From assembly GCA_016938535.1 (NCBI GenBank), contig JAFGUL010000211.1, positions 1-12,824 of the forward strand: a stretch of 12,824 bases of DNA. Direction: 5' to 3'. The stretch is from Candidatus Delongbacteria bacterium (lineage in GTDB: Bacteria > Delongbacteria > UBA4055). Positions 6,599 through 12,824 of the stretch are shown piece after piece. The notes below the pieces were generated by a model, which had not been told where the DNA came from, searched no databases, and was given only the letters and a program-made list of their open reading frames with translations. Within the stretch, counting starts at the first letter, position 1. The number at the start of each line of letters is the position of its first letter. Position numbers and translations under genes: made by a program.

Positions 6599-7378
6599 AT
6601 GATAAAGTACATTCTGAGCGCCGCACTTTTATGCGTGACACTTTCCTACGGATCGTTCGAGGCAGTGAACATCAATCCCAATTCAGTACGCATAGGCAAT
6701 ATCGCTGGCTTTAAGAAAGGCGATGTTCTCGTTCCGTATTTGACAGGAAGCGCACGGGCGGTTTCAGCAGCTTATTTCGTACCTTTCGAGCTGAGTGAAC
6801 TTTCGATGCAGCAGGTATCTTATACAGGCAGTCTCGGCAAGACGCTTTTTATGTTAGCCGGAAAAACTTTCGGGAATGAAGATTACAGAGAAACTTCAGC
6901 TGTTGTGTCGGTCATGGCTTATTCAAAAGAAGGGCTCGGTATATTTCCGTCAATTAAATATTACGGGCTCAAGAATGTGCTCGGATCAAAAACTTCATTC
7001 GGTGCAGACCTGAATGCTTTTTACGACATTACAGGTAATTTCAGATCGGTAGTTTCAATCCTCAATATTTATGCGCACGAGACCGATAATATAGATATCC
7101 CGATGACCATGCTTGTCTCGTTCGGTTACAGAACGGCAGAGAACTTCAATATTTTTACTGGAGTCGAGAAAGACAGCACAAATCCGGCGATCTTCAAAAC
7201 AGGGATCGAGTATGAGCCTTTTGATTATTTTTCAGTGTCTGCAGGATATAATTTCGATCCTCAGCTTATAACATCAGGTTTTTCAATCGAATACTCAGGT
7301 TTAAACTTCAGTTACGGAATGTCTTATCATTTCGATCTTGCATACTCCCATTCTTTCGGTCTGGTGTATGAATTCTAA
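6599..7378 (+). CDS. Outer-membrane beta-barrel protein, PorV/FadL-like
   Basis: A 259-residue exported protein. Residues 1-18 are a signal peptide ending near SYG-S, followed by NINPNSVRIGNIAGF, similar to the start of PorV/PorQ and FadL-type outer-membrane proteins (a small-residue/NP/GN pattern just after cleavage). The rest is alternating strand sequence with glycine/aromatic girdle residues (TGIEYEPFDYFSVSAGYNF), and it ends in VYEF; the terminal phenylalanine is the usual barrel-assembly signal. ATG directly follows the TAA of xerD with no gap, and an AGGTG lies within the xerD 3' end, so the two are translationally coupled. A PorV-like role (type IX secretion shuttle) or hydrophobic solute transport are both possible; no other secretion gene is visible here to choose. 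Confidence 0.65.
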   Translation: MIKYILSAALLCVTLSYGSFEAVNINPNSVRIGNIAGFKKGDVLVPYLTGSARAVSAAYFVPFELSELSMQQVSYTGSLGKTLFMLAGKTFGNEDYRETSAVVSVMAYSKEGLGIFPSIKYYGLKNVLGSKTSFGADLNAFYDITGNFRSVVSILNIYAHETDNIDIPMTMLVSFGYRTAENFNIFTGVEKDSTNPAIFKTGIEYEPFDYFSVSAGYNFDPQLITSGFSIEYSGLNFSYGMSYHFDLAYSHSFGLVYEF

Positions 7379-9185
7379 ATCCCTTTTATCATGCCTGATA
7401 ATTTTCACTGCTTCTCTTTTTGCCATTGAAAGCGAATACTTAGAATATGACGAACTTGAAGCGCTGACCGATTATTACACATCAAATCCTCTTAACATAA
7501 ACACTGCGACACCTTCAGATATTTACAGTCTTCCGTACATAGATGAGATCACTGCGGAGAGAATATATAACAGGATCAGAGAGAAAGGCGGGATCAGTAC
7601 ACTTCTGACTCTTACCGATGAGGACATACTCGACAGCGAGGTCCGAAATTACATTGAGGACTGTATTATTTTTGAATACGGAGAAAAAGAAGCTTCATCT
7701 GGAGAGTACAGCCTTAGGTTTAAAAGAAAGTTAGAAAAATCGCGCGGCTATGATGAATATAAATACATGGGAAATCCCAGTCAATTCGCACATAAATTAA
7801 AATTCAGTTCCAGAAATATTTCAGTCAGCGCTCTTGCAGAAAAAGAGCCCGGAGAAGCGAACTATTCCGACAATCTGAAAGGTAATATCGTTTACGGTCA
7901 TAAAGACAGGTTCAGGCTCATACTTGGTCATTTCAGCCTCAATTCATTTTCGGGAATGCTTCAGAAAGAGGGTTTTGTTTTCGATCAGTACGCTTTAAAA
8001 AGCAGTTCGAACTTTCATGATCTTACAAGAACAGCGCCGTCAACCATAGATTATTTCGGTTACACGGGAGCATCTGCTTTTTACGGTAATAAAAATTTCA
8101 GGATAACCGCATTCCGCGGAAGAAAGTATATTTCCGCTACTTTAAACGAGGATGGAGAGATCCAGACAGTCAATCTGTATGCCTACACCAGAACAATAAA
8201 CGAGATTCTAAGATACCACAATTCATATCACGAAGTGACGGGAGCCGGTGCAGAAGGGAAAAATTCAGTCATAGACTACGCAGTTTCAGTTTCGGACGAG
8301 AAATTCAGCAGGCAAATAGATAATGATTCAAAGCTTACTGAAGGTATAACCGGAGAAATGAGCCTTCTCAAAAAGACCGGTAACTGGACTTTAAGGGGAG
8401 ATGCTGCAACAGATCTCGACAGGATCAACCTTAAGATTAATTCTCAAATGAGAACGAAAGATCTGTCAGCCGATTTCTTTTACGGTTATGTTCAGGCGGA
8501 TAAATTTACTTTGACTTCACCCGGGATGATGCTTGGAAGCGGTGAGGAAGAACATGTATTCGGTGCGAAGTTCAGACTGAAACCTCTCAAGAAGATCATT
8601 ATAATTTCTGAAAACATAATCTATTTCTCGGAACAGTCAAACTCTCTTTATCCCGGAGCGGTCTTTTCAATAAAAAGCAGCTTTAACGCCGGAGAGACCG
8701 CCTTTGAACCCTCATTCAGATATAAATCGAAAGAGAGTGCAGATAAGAATTTCATTTATTCAGAGGATAGAGAATATCTGGCAAGGCTTAAAATGATCCA
8801 TAAGTTAAAGGCAGTCTCGGTTTCTGCTGACATGCGATATGCTGACAAATCAGACGGCGGATACGGATATCTTTTCGGTTCGGCAGTCTATTTCAGAAAA
8901 GGTAAATACAGGCTTAGGATAGGCGGGGATATTTACTACTCCAAAAACGGCGCAATACTTTATGCGAGCTATGCAGATACAGGAAAATACCCCGGGCTTT
9001 ATTCGTTTTCCGGGACTGGCAGAAAAACCTACATCATGGCCGGCTACAGCCATGCCAGATTTGAGATGATGGCAGGGATTTCAAGGCACAAGACGGAAGA
9101 TGGTGACACTTCCGGTTCGGGGAACGATCTTATAGATTCAGATACAGTGCATTCAGCGGAAGTGAATTTCATGATCAACTTTTAG
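7368..9185 (+). CDS. Exported HhH-domain protein with C-terminal outer-membrane beta-barrel
   Basis: A 605-residue protein. Residues 1-20 are a signal peptide (SLLSCLIIFTASLFA). Residues about 40-85 form a ComEA-type helix-hairpin-helix region: NPLNINTATPSDIYSLPYID, then TAERIYNRIREKGG. From about residue 115 to the end the sequence is long alternating strands with AEKEPGE and a LGHFSLNSFSGML segment, resembling the GDY/GQGL part of a large HhH-plus-barrel family I recall from FCB bacteria. It ends in NFMINF, a barrel-type terminus. The ATG at 7368 is chosen because it places the signal peptide at the N-terminus; an upstream TTG at 7338 would add ten unneeded residues. The start overlaps the end of the preceding gene by 11 nt; the ribosome binding site is weak, so coupling is likely. 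A role in binding or taking up DNA at the cell surface is possible but not shown. Confidence 0.75.
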   Translation: MNSKSLLSCLIIFTASLFAIESEYLEYDELEALTDYYTSNPLNINTATPSDIYSLPYIDEITAERIYNRIREKGGISTLLTLTDEDILDSEVRNYIEDCIIFEYGEKEASSGEYSLRFKRKLEKSRGYDEYKYMGNPSQFAHKLKFSSRNISVSALAEKEPGEANYSDNLKGNIVYGHKDRFRLILGHFSLNSFSGMLQKEGFVFDQYALKSSSNFHDLTRTAPSTIDYFGYTGASAFYGNKNFRITAFRGRKYISATLNEDGEIQTVNLYAYTRTINEILRYHNSYHEVTGAGAEGKNSVIDYAVSVSDEKFSRQIDNDSKLTEGITGEMSLLKKTGNWTLRGDAATDLDRINLKINSQMRTKDLSADFFYGYVQADKFTLTSPGMMLGSGEEEHVFGAKFRLKPLKKIIIISENIIYFSEQSNSLYPGAVFSIKSSFNAGETAFEPSFRYKSKESADKNFIYSEDREYLARLKMIHKLKAVSVSADMRYADKSDGGYGYLFGSAVYFRKGKYRLRIGGDIYYSKNGAILYASYADTGKYPGLYSFSGTGRKTYIMAGYSHARFEMMAGISRHKTEDGDTSGSGNDLIDSDTVHSAEVNFMINF

Positions 9186-9206
9186 AGAATATTTCTGTAA
9201 TCGGTG

Positions 9207-9235
9207 TTGATTTCATCCGATTTATTAGTTAAATT
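9207..9235 (+). promoter_or_regulatory. Possible sigma70 promoter of the phosphofructokinase gene
   Basis: TTGATT (9207-9212) and TAAATT (9230-9235) are 17 nt apart, each matching four of six consensus bases, in the 96-nt gap before the phosphofructokinase gene. Such matches are common in AT-rich DNA. Confidence 0.3.
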
Positions 9236-9270
9236 CATTAAATATTGCTCTAAATTTCAGAAAAGGATAA

Positions 9271-9274
9271 GAGG
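9271..9274 (+). promoter_or_regulatory. Ribosome binding site fixing the phosphofructokinase start
   Basis: GAGG stands 7 nt before the ATG at 9282. The in-frame GTG at 9204 lies in low-complexity non-coding-like sequence and lacks such a site. Confidence 0.7.
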
Positions 9275-9281
9275 TCAGGAA

Positions 9282-10637
9282 ATGATACAGGAAATATTCG
9301 ATAATACGCAGGTAAAAGATCTCGGGAAATGCGAGATATTATCGCCTATACCTCTTTCGTACCGCGACGATGATTATGTGGCTAATTTTGTAAGAAATGA
9401 CTCTAAGGTCGTATATAATGCATGCGGAAGTTTTATAGAAAAATATCTCGAAAGATTCGGAGAGATACCGGCTTTTGAAGTGGCAGGCCCGAGAAAATAT
9501 CTGCATTTCGATCCCTCTAAGATATCCTGCGGAATAGTTACCTGCGGAGGTCTTTGTCCCGGCATAAACAATGTGATCCGCGGACTCGTTCATGAGCTTC
9601 ATTACTGGTACAAATGCGATAAAATTTACGGCTTCCGATACGGATTTAAAGGTATGGTGAAGGAAAGCGGGGTTGAACCCTATCTTCTTGAAACAAAAAT
9701 GGTCGAGGATATTCACCTGAAAGGAGGGACAATTCTCGGTTCTTCCCGCGGACAGCAGGATGTAGTCAAAATGGTTGACAGGATGGTTGAACTTGACATT
9801 TCGGTGCTTTTCACGATAGGCGGCGACGGAACCATGAAAGGAGCTCATCATATAGTCTGCGAGATAGAAAAACGCGGTCTCGATATATCTGTAATCGGAA
9901 TTCCTAAAACGATCGATAACGACATAGTTTTTGTCGAGCACACATTCGGTTACCAGACCGCTTTTTCCTCAGCCGTCGAAGCGATCAATGCTGCACACAC
10001 GGAAGCAAAAGGAGCTTACAACGGTATCGGAATTGTAAAACTTATGGGCAGAGATTCAGGCTATATAACAGCGGCGGCTTCGATCGCATCCGGCGATGCG
10101 AACTTCGTTCTCGTACCGGAAGTACCCTTCGAGTTCGAAGGGGAGAGGGGACTGCTTGAACTTCTGAGAGCAAGACTCGAGGAAAAGCATCATGCCGTTA
10201 TCGTGGTCGCAGAAGGAGCAGGACAGAACCTTTTTGATGGTGCTGCCGGGGTTGACAAATCGGGTAATATCCTACATAACGATATAGGTTTGTATCTTCA
10301 GGAAAGAATAAAAGAGCATTTCACAAGCACCCGGTTTGAATACACGCTCAAATATATTGACCCGAGCTATATGATACGATCATTACCGCCCATTCCCATA
10401 GATTCCGTTTTCTGTTCAAACCTGGCACAGAACGCTGTCCACGCAGGCATGGCAGGCAAAACAGATATTCTCGTCGGATACTGGAACGGAAAATTTACCC
10501 ATGTACCTCTCGAGTCAGTCATAGGCAAAAGGAAAAAGATCGACCTCGAGGGCGATTTCTGGCTCGGTGTTATACTCTCCACGGGTCAGCCCCGTTACAT
10601 CGGCAACGACATAAAACTTCTCGAAAGAACAAAATAA
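9282..10637 (+). CDS. pfkA: 6-phosphofructokinase, long form (ATP- or PPi-dependent)
   Basis: A 451-residue cytoplasmic phosphofructokinase that phosphorylates fructose 6-phosphate at C1 in glycolysis. From the ATG at 9282: nucleotide-binding GGLCPGINN at 89-97, GSSRGQQD at 153-160, GGDGT at 180-184, the catalytic PKTIDND at 208-214 with the base D212, and the sugar-phosphate-binding MGRDSGY at 255-261. The donor-determining positions are glycine at the E. coli 104 equivalent (G183) and lysine at the 124 equivalent (K209). This G/K pair is found in the long plant- and trypanosomatid-type enzymes, many of which use ATP; strictly PPi-dependent enzymes have D/K. ATP is therefore favoured, but PPi is not excluded. 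The roughly 75-residue N-terminal extension before the first nucleotide motif fits this long group. It stands alone with 96 nt upstream and its own possible promoter. Confidence 0.93.
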   Translation: MIQEIFDNTQVKDLGKCEILSPIPLSYRDDDYVANFVRNDSKVVYNACGSFIEKYLERFGEIPAFEVAGPRKYLHFDPSKISCGIVTCGGLCPGINNVIRGLVHELHYWYKCDKIYGFRYGFKGMVKESGVEPYLLETKMVEDIHLKGGTILGSSRGQQDVVKMVDRMVELDISVLFTIGGDGTMKGAHHIVCEIEKRGLDISVIGIPKTIDNDIVFVEHTFGYQTAFSSAVEAINAAHTEAKGAYNGIGIVKLMGRDSGYITAAASIASGDANFVLVPEVPFEFEGERGLLELLRARLEEKHHAVIVVAEGAGQNLFDGAAGVDKSGNILHNDIGLYLQERIKEHFTSTRFEYTLKYIDPSYMIRSLPPIPIDSVFCSNLAQNAVHAGMAGKTDILVGYWNGKFTHVPLESVIGKRKKIDLEGDFWLGVILSTGQPRYIGNDIKLLERTK

Positions 10638-10652
10638 AAGCTTGTCAAGCTT
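10638..10652 (+). repeat. Inverted repeat overlapping the dxr -35 element
   Basis: AAGCTTG and CAAGCTT flank a single T directly after the phosphofructokinase stop. No T-run follows, so it is not a standard terminator. It covers the TTGTCA -35 hexamer of the dxr promoter and could be an operator. Confidence 0.35.
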
Positions 10653-10670
10653 GAAAAAGTTTACTATATT
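10642..10670 (+). promoter_or_regulatory. Sigma70-type promoter of dxr
   Basis: TTGTCA (10642-10647) and TATATT (10665-10670) are exactly 17 nt apart, each one base from consensus. Transcription would start near 10677, giving a leader of about 23 nt that holds the purine-rich ribosome binding region before the GTG at 10700. Confidence 0.6.
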
Positions 10671-10699
10671 AGACACAACCCGGGGGAGAAGGGGAGTGT

Positions 10700-11836
10700 G
10701 TGGCTAAAAAGAACATCTCAATACTCGGTTCGACAGGTTCTATAGGCGTAAATACGCTTAAGATTTGCGACAATCTGAAAAAAGAATTCAAAGTCAGTTA
10801 TATTTCAGGGTACAATAATTACAGGCTTCTTGTTTCTCAGGCAAAGTTGTATAAACCCGAATTCGTGGTCGCTTCAGATGAATATTATTCAAAAGTGAGC
10901 TCCTCGCTAAAAAACGAAAAGATAACAGTTCTTTCAGGCGATGAAGGTCTAAAACAGGCATGTCAGGATGAAAAAGTTGATGTCGTTGTCAATGCTATCG
11001 TAGGATCTTTCGGGCTTAAGCCTACGGTATATGCGGCGGAAAAAGGAAAGAAAATATGTCTGGCTAATAAGGAATCACTGGTCATGGCCGGCTCGGTTAT
11101 AAAAAAAATGATGAAGAAAACCGGTTCGACTTTAGTGCCTATTGATTCAGAGCATTCGGCTATGCTTCAGGCACTCAATGGGGAGGAAAGGTCATCGCTT
11201 GAAAAGATCATTCTTACAGCCTCGGGCGGACCCTTCAGGGATTATAAAGGTTCCCTAAGGAATGTTACACTCAAAGAAGCTCTCAACCATCCGAACTGGT
11301 CTATGGGAGACAAAATAACGATAGATTCTGCGACACTCATGAACAAGGGCTTTGAGCTTATAGAGGCTGTACATCTGTTCGACATTGCACCTGATAAAAT
11401 TGAAGTTGTCATACATCCCGAATCGATCATTCATTCCATGATGCAGTTCACCGACGGTTCTGTCATAGCTCAACTCGGTCTTCCCGACATGATGATCCCG
11501 ATACAGTACGCTCTGACTTATCCAAATAGATCATACCTCGATCTGCCGAGGATAGACTTTGCGAAAATAGCAAAACTTTCATTTTTTAAACCCGATGTAA
11601 AGAAATTCCCCGCACTCGGGCTTGCAGTTCAAGCTGCAAAAGAAGGAGGAACACTTCCCGTTGTACTAAATACAGTGAATGAAATTATGGTGTATAAATT
11701 CCTTGACGGAAAGATAAAATTTACCGATATTATAAAATCTGTCGAAAAGGAGATGGGGAGGCACAGTAATAATATGAGACCGACAATAGAAGAAATTTTT
11801 GAGATTTCAGATGATCTGTGGAAAACATTAAATTAA
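10700..11836 (+). CDS. dxr: 1-deoxy-D-xylulose 5-phosphate reductoisomerase
   Basis: Converts 1-deoxy-D-xylulose 5-phosphate to 2-C-methyl-D-erythritol 4-phosphate with NADPH and a divalent metal, the committed step of the MEP isoprenoid pathway. At 378 residues it is of usual length. Seen in order: the NADPH-binding GSTGSIG loop (10-16), ANKESLVMAG (122-131), the metal ligands D149 and E151 in PIDSEHSAM, TASGGPF (173-179), NHPNWSMG (196-203), IDSATLMNKGFE with the third metal ligand E219, HPESIIHSMM (239-248) and the helical C-terminal domain with NTVNEIMV. All key residues are present, so it should be active. The start is GTG with an AAGGGGAG region just upstream. It follows a good sigma70 promoter and is followed after 16 nt by a barrel gene, probably co-transcribed. 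Confidence 0.97.
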   Translation: MAKKNISILGSTGSIGVNTLKICDNLKKEFKVSYISGYNNYRLLVSQAKLYKPEFVVASDEYYSKVSSSLKNEKITVLSGDEGLKQACQDEKVDVVVNAIVGSFGLKPTVYAAEKGKKICLANKESLVMAGSVIKKMMKKTGSTLVPIDSEHSAMLQALNGEERSSLEKIILTASGGPFRDYKGSLRNVTLKEALNHPNWSMGDKITIDSATLMNKGFELIEAVHLFDIAPDKIEVVIHPESIIHSMMQFTDGSVIAQLGLPDMMIPIQYALTYPNRSYLDLPRIDFAKIAKLSFFKPDVKKFPALGLAVQAAKEGGTLPVVLNTVNEIMVYKFLDGKIKFTDIIKSVEKEMGRHSNNMRPTIEEIFEISDDLWKTLN

Positions 11837-11852
11837 ATTTCAGGAGGGAAAA

Positions 11853-12773
11853 ATGAAAAGAGTGTTACTTTTACTAGCATTGGTTTGTGTCGGATTCGTC
11901 TGGGCGCAGGAAGAGTATTACGATGCATACAATGAGGAGCACACTACAAACACAACAGGTGATGAAATTCTTAACAGTGAACCTGTTGTTATTTCGTACA
12001 TAATTGATCAAGGTTCTGAACCTATTCCCGAAAAAGACCTTACTACATCGGCCGAAATCTACATAACCGAGTTCTCAAAGAAGATACATCTTCCTTTATG
12101 GTACAGATGGAGAGAATTTAGTTTCAATGCAATGATACCATATTATGTTTCAAAAAAGATTCCCATGTCTGACGGTGTAACCATAGGCGGACTTGGGGAT
12201 ATTTCGCTAGGAGCAGGCTACGGCAAGTATCTTGATAAGTACAGTACATATTTCGATGTTAATCTTACTGCTAAAATGCCTACGGGAGATCCTGAGGCCG
12301 AAAAAGAGGAGGATGAAATTACTTACATGGTAGCTTTAGGAAGTGACACTTGGGATTTTACCTTCGGAGGTTCAGGGTATTACTTCATGGATCAATTCAC
12401 TTTCAAAGGTAACATGATATATACGATGAACGGAACATACGAAACAGAAATGTGGGACGGAAGCAAACAGGAAACAGACAGAGGGGACGACTTCCTTTTT
12501 TCTGTAGGTGCTGATTACAGATGGCAATACAATCTTACTTTTGGCTTGAACGCAAGTTATGGAATTCATTTCGCAAGCGAGACAGAGGGGACAGAGGGAA
12601 TGGATAAGACAGTATTTATGGATTTGAAACCTGTTGTTAAATATCCTATCAGTTTGTTCGAATTCGTTGTCGGAGCAAAAATACCAGTTTCGACGGAGAC
12701 TCCTGATGATGATTTCAACGAAGGTAACAGAAGTACTGCATTCTTCTTCCGTACGAACTACCGTATATTCTAA
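11853..12773 (+). CDS. Exported outer-membrane beta-barrel protein of unknown role
   Basis: A 306-residue protein with a clear signal peptide (MKRVLLLLALVCVGFVWA, then Q), a 60-residue acidic, threonine/glutamate-rich stretch, and then alternating strand sequence to a terminal NYRIF. The segments GLGDISLGAGYGKYL and LTAKMPTGDPEAE resemble the MetA-pathway phenol-transporter-like (PF13557) barrels, in which a GDxxxG and an MPTG(D) element recur. That resemblance is recalled, not searched. AGGAGGG lies just upstream of the ATG, one of the strongest ribosome binding sites here, so high expression is plausible. It is 16 nt after dxr and probably in the same operon, though no metabolic link with isoprenoid synthesis is visible. 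Confidence 0.65.
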   Translation: MKRVLLLLALVCVGFVWAQEEYYDAYNEEHTTNTTGDEILNSEPVVISYIIDQGSEPIPEKDLTTSAEIYITEFSKKIHLPLWYRWREFSFNAMIPYYVSKKIPMSDGVTIGGLGDISLGAGYGKYLDKYSTYFDVNLTAKMPTGDPEAEKEEDEITYMVALGSDTWDFTFGGSGYYFMDQFTFKGNMIYTMNGTYETEMWDGSKQETDRGDDFLFSVGADYRWQYNLTFGLNASYGIHFASETEGTEGMDKTVFMDLKPVVKYPISLFEFVVGAKIPVSTETPDDDFNEGNRSTAFFFRTNYRIF

Positions 12774-12787
12774 AAAATTAGGACAGC

Positions 12788-12824
12788 ATGTCTGATGTAG
12801 AAAAGAGAAATACTGATTCCGGGA
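12788..12824 (+). CDS. Start of a downstream gene (3' partial)
   Basis: An ATG at 12788, 14 nt after the preceding stop, opens a frame that runs to the right edge without a stop (begins MSDVEKRN). AGGA stands only 4 nt before the ATG, slightly close. With 12 codons visible, neither the product nor the reality of the gene can be settled. Confidence 0.4.
   Translation, partial: MSDVEKRNTDSG

Noticed and set aside
9199..9222. AATCGG...CCGATT as a terminator after the HhH-barrel gene.
   Set aside because: The 6-bp stem has a 12-nt loop and only a broken T-run; too weak to call.
9204..9235. A dif-like site (GGTG...TTAGTTAAAT) near the xerD operon.
   Set aside because: The two arms do not form the 11-6-11 partial palindrome of dif and the match is only to a few AT-rich bases.
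9339..9941. A 200-codon open frame on the minus strand.
   Set aside because: It is antisense to the conserved phosphofructokinase and resembles no protein.
1..12824. CRISPR array, tRNA/rRNA genes, insertion sequences or prophage.
   Set aside because: No regularly spaced direct repeats, cloverleaf-like segments, transposases or phage structural genes were seen; the xerD-type gene looks like the chromosomal recombinase, not an integrase.

Overview
The window looks like chromosomal DNA of a Gram-negative, uncultured-type bacterium, most likely from the Fibrobacterota-Chlorobiota-Bacteroidota (FCB) superphylum or a neighbouring candidate phylum such as Cloacimonadota or Delongbacteria. Four or five products are signal-peptide-bearing outer-membrane beta-barrels, several ending in an aromatic residue. 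One is a helix-hairpin-helix (HhH) plus barrel protein of a kind I associate with FCB genomes. The DNA is moderately AT-rich. Most genes carry clear Shine-Dalgarno sequences, and at least one has a sigma70-type -35/-10 promoter, which argues against a classical Bacteroidota expression system. The phylum is an inference. No RNA gene, IS element, prophage or CRISPR array was seen, and there is no gene-free stretch longer than about 200 bases.

Layout. (1) 3-1172 (+) is a radical SAM/SPASM-like enzyme cut by the left edge. (2) 1193-1217 is a hairpin terminator between convergent transcription units. (3) 5586-1243 (-) is a compact five-gene operon. It starts from an ECF-type promoter (5557-5586) and a hairpin-filled leader, then encodes an ECF sigma factor, a single-pass membrane protein with C-terminal HEAT-like repeats (probable anti-sigma factor), a secreted DUF4097-like repeat protein, an outer-membrane barrel with a bactofilin-like N-terminal repeat region, and a 36-residue single-pass membrane protein with a good ribosome binding site. 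(4) 5699-9185 (+) is a tightly coupled operon: a XerD-like recombinase, a PorV/FadL-like barrel whose start codon abuts the recombinase stop, and the HhH plus barrel protein, whose start overlaps the preceding stop. (5) 9282-10637 (+) is a phosphofructokinase of the long G104/K124 type. (6) 10642-12773 (+) is a well-formed sigma70 promoter, dxr (MEP isoprenoid pathway) and an outer-membrane barrel protein, followed by the start of another gene at the right edge.

How the genes work together. The minus-strand operon has the architecture of an autoregulated envelope-stress or envelope-remodelling switch: sigma factor, membrane-bound repressor, then exported and outer-membrane products. The ECF-like promoter directly upstream supports autoregulation. 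This operon is the most interesting part of the window: the member set and the 36-residue terminal gene do not match any characterised system I can name. The xerD operon couples a cytoplasmic DNA recombinase with two outer-membrane proteins, one of which carries a DNA-binding-type HhH motif outside the cytoplasm. The rest is housekeeping metabolism (glycolysis, isoprenoids).
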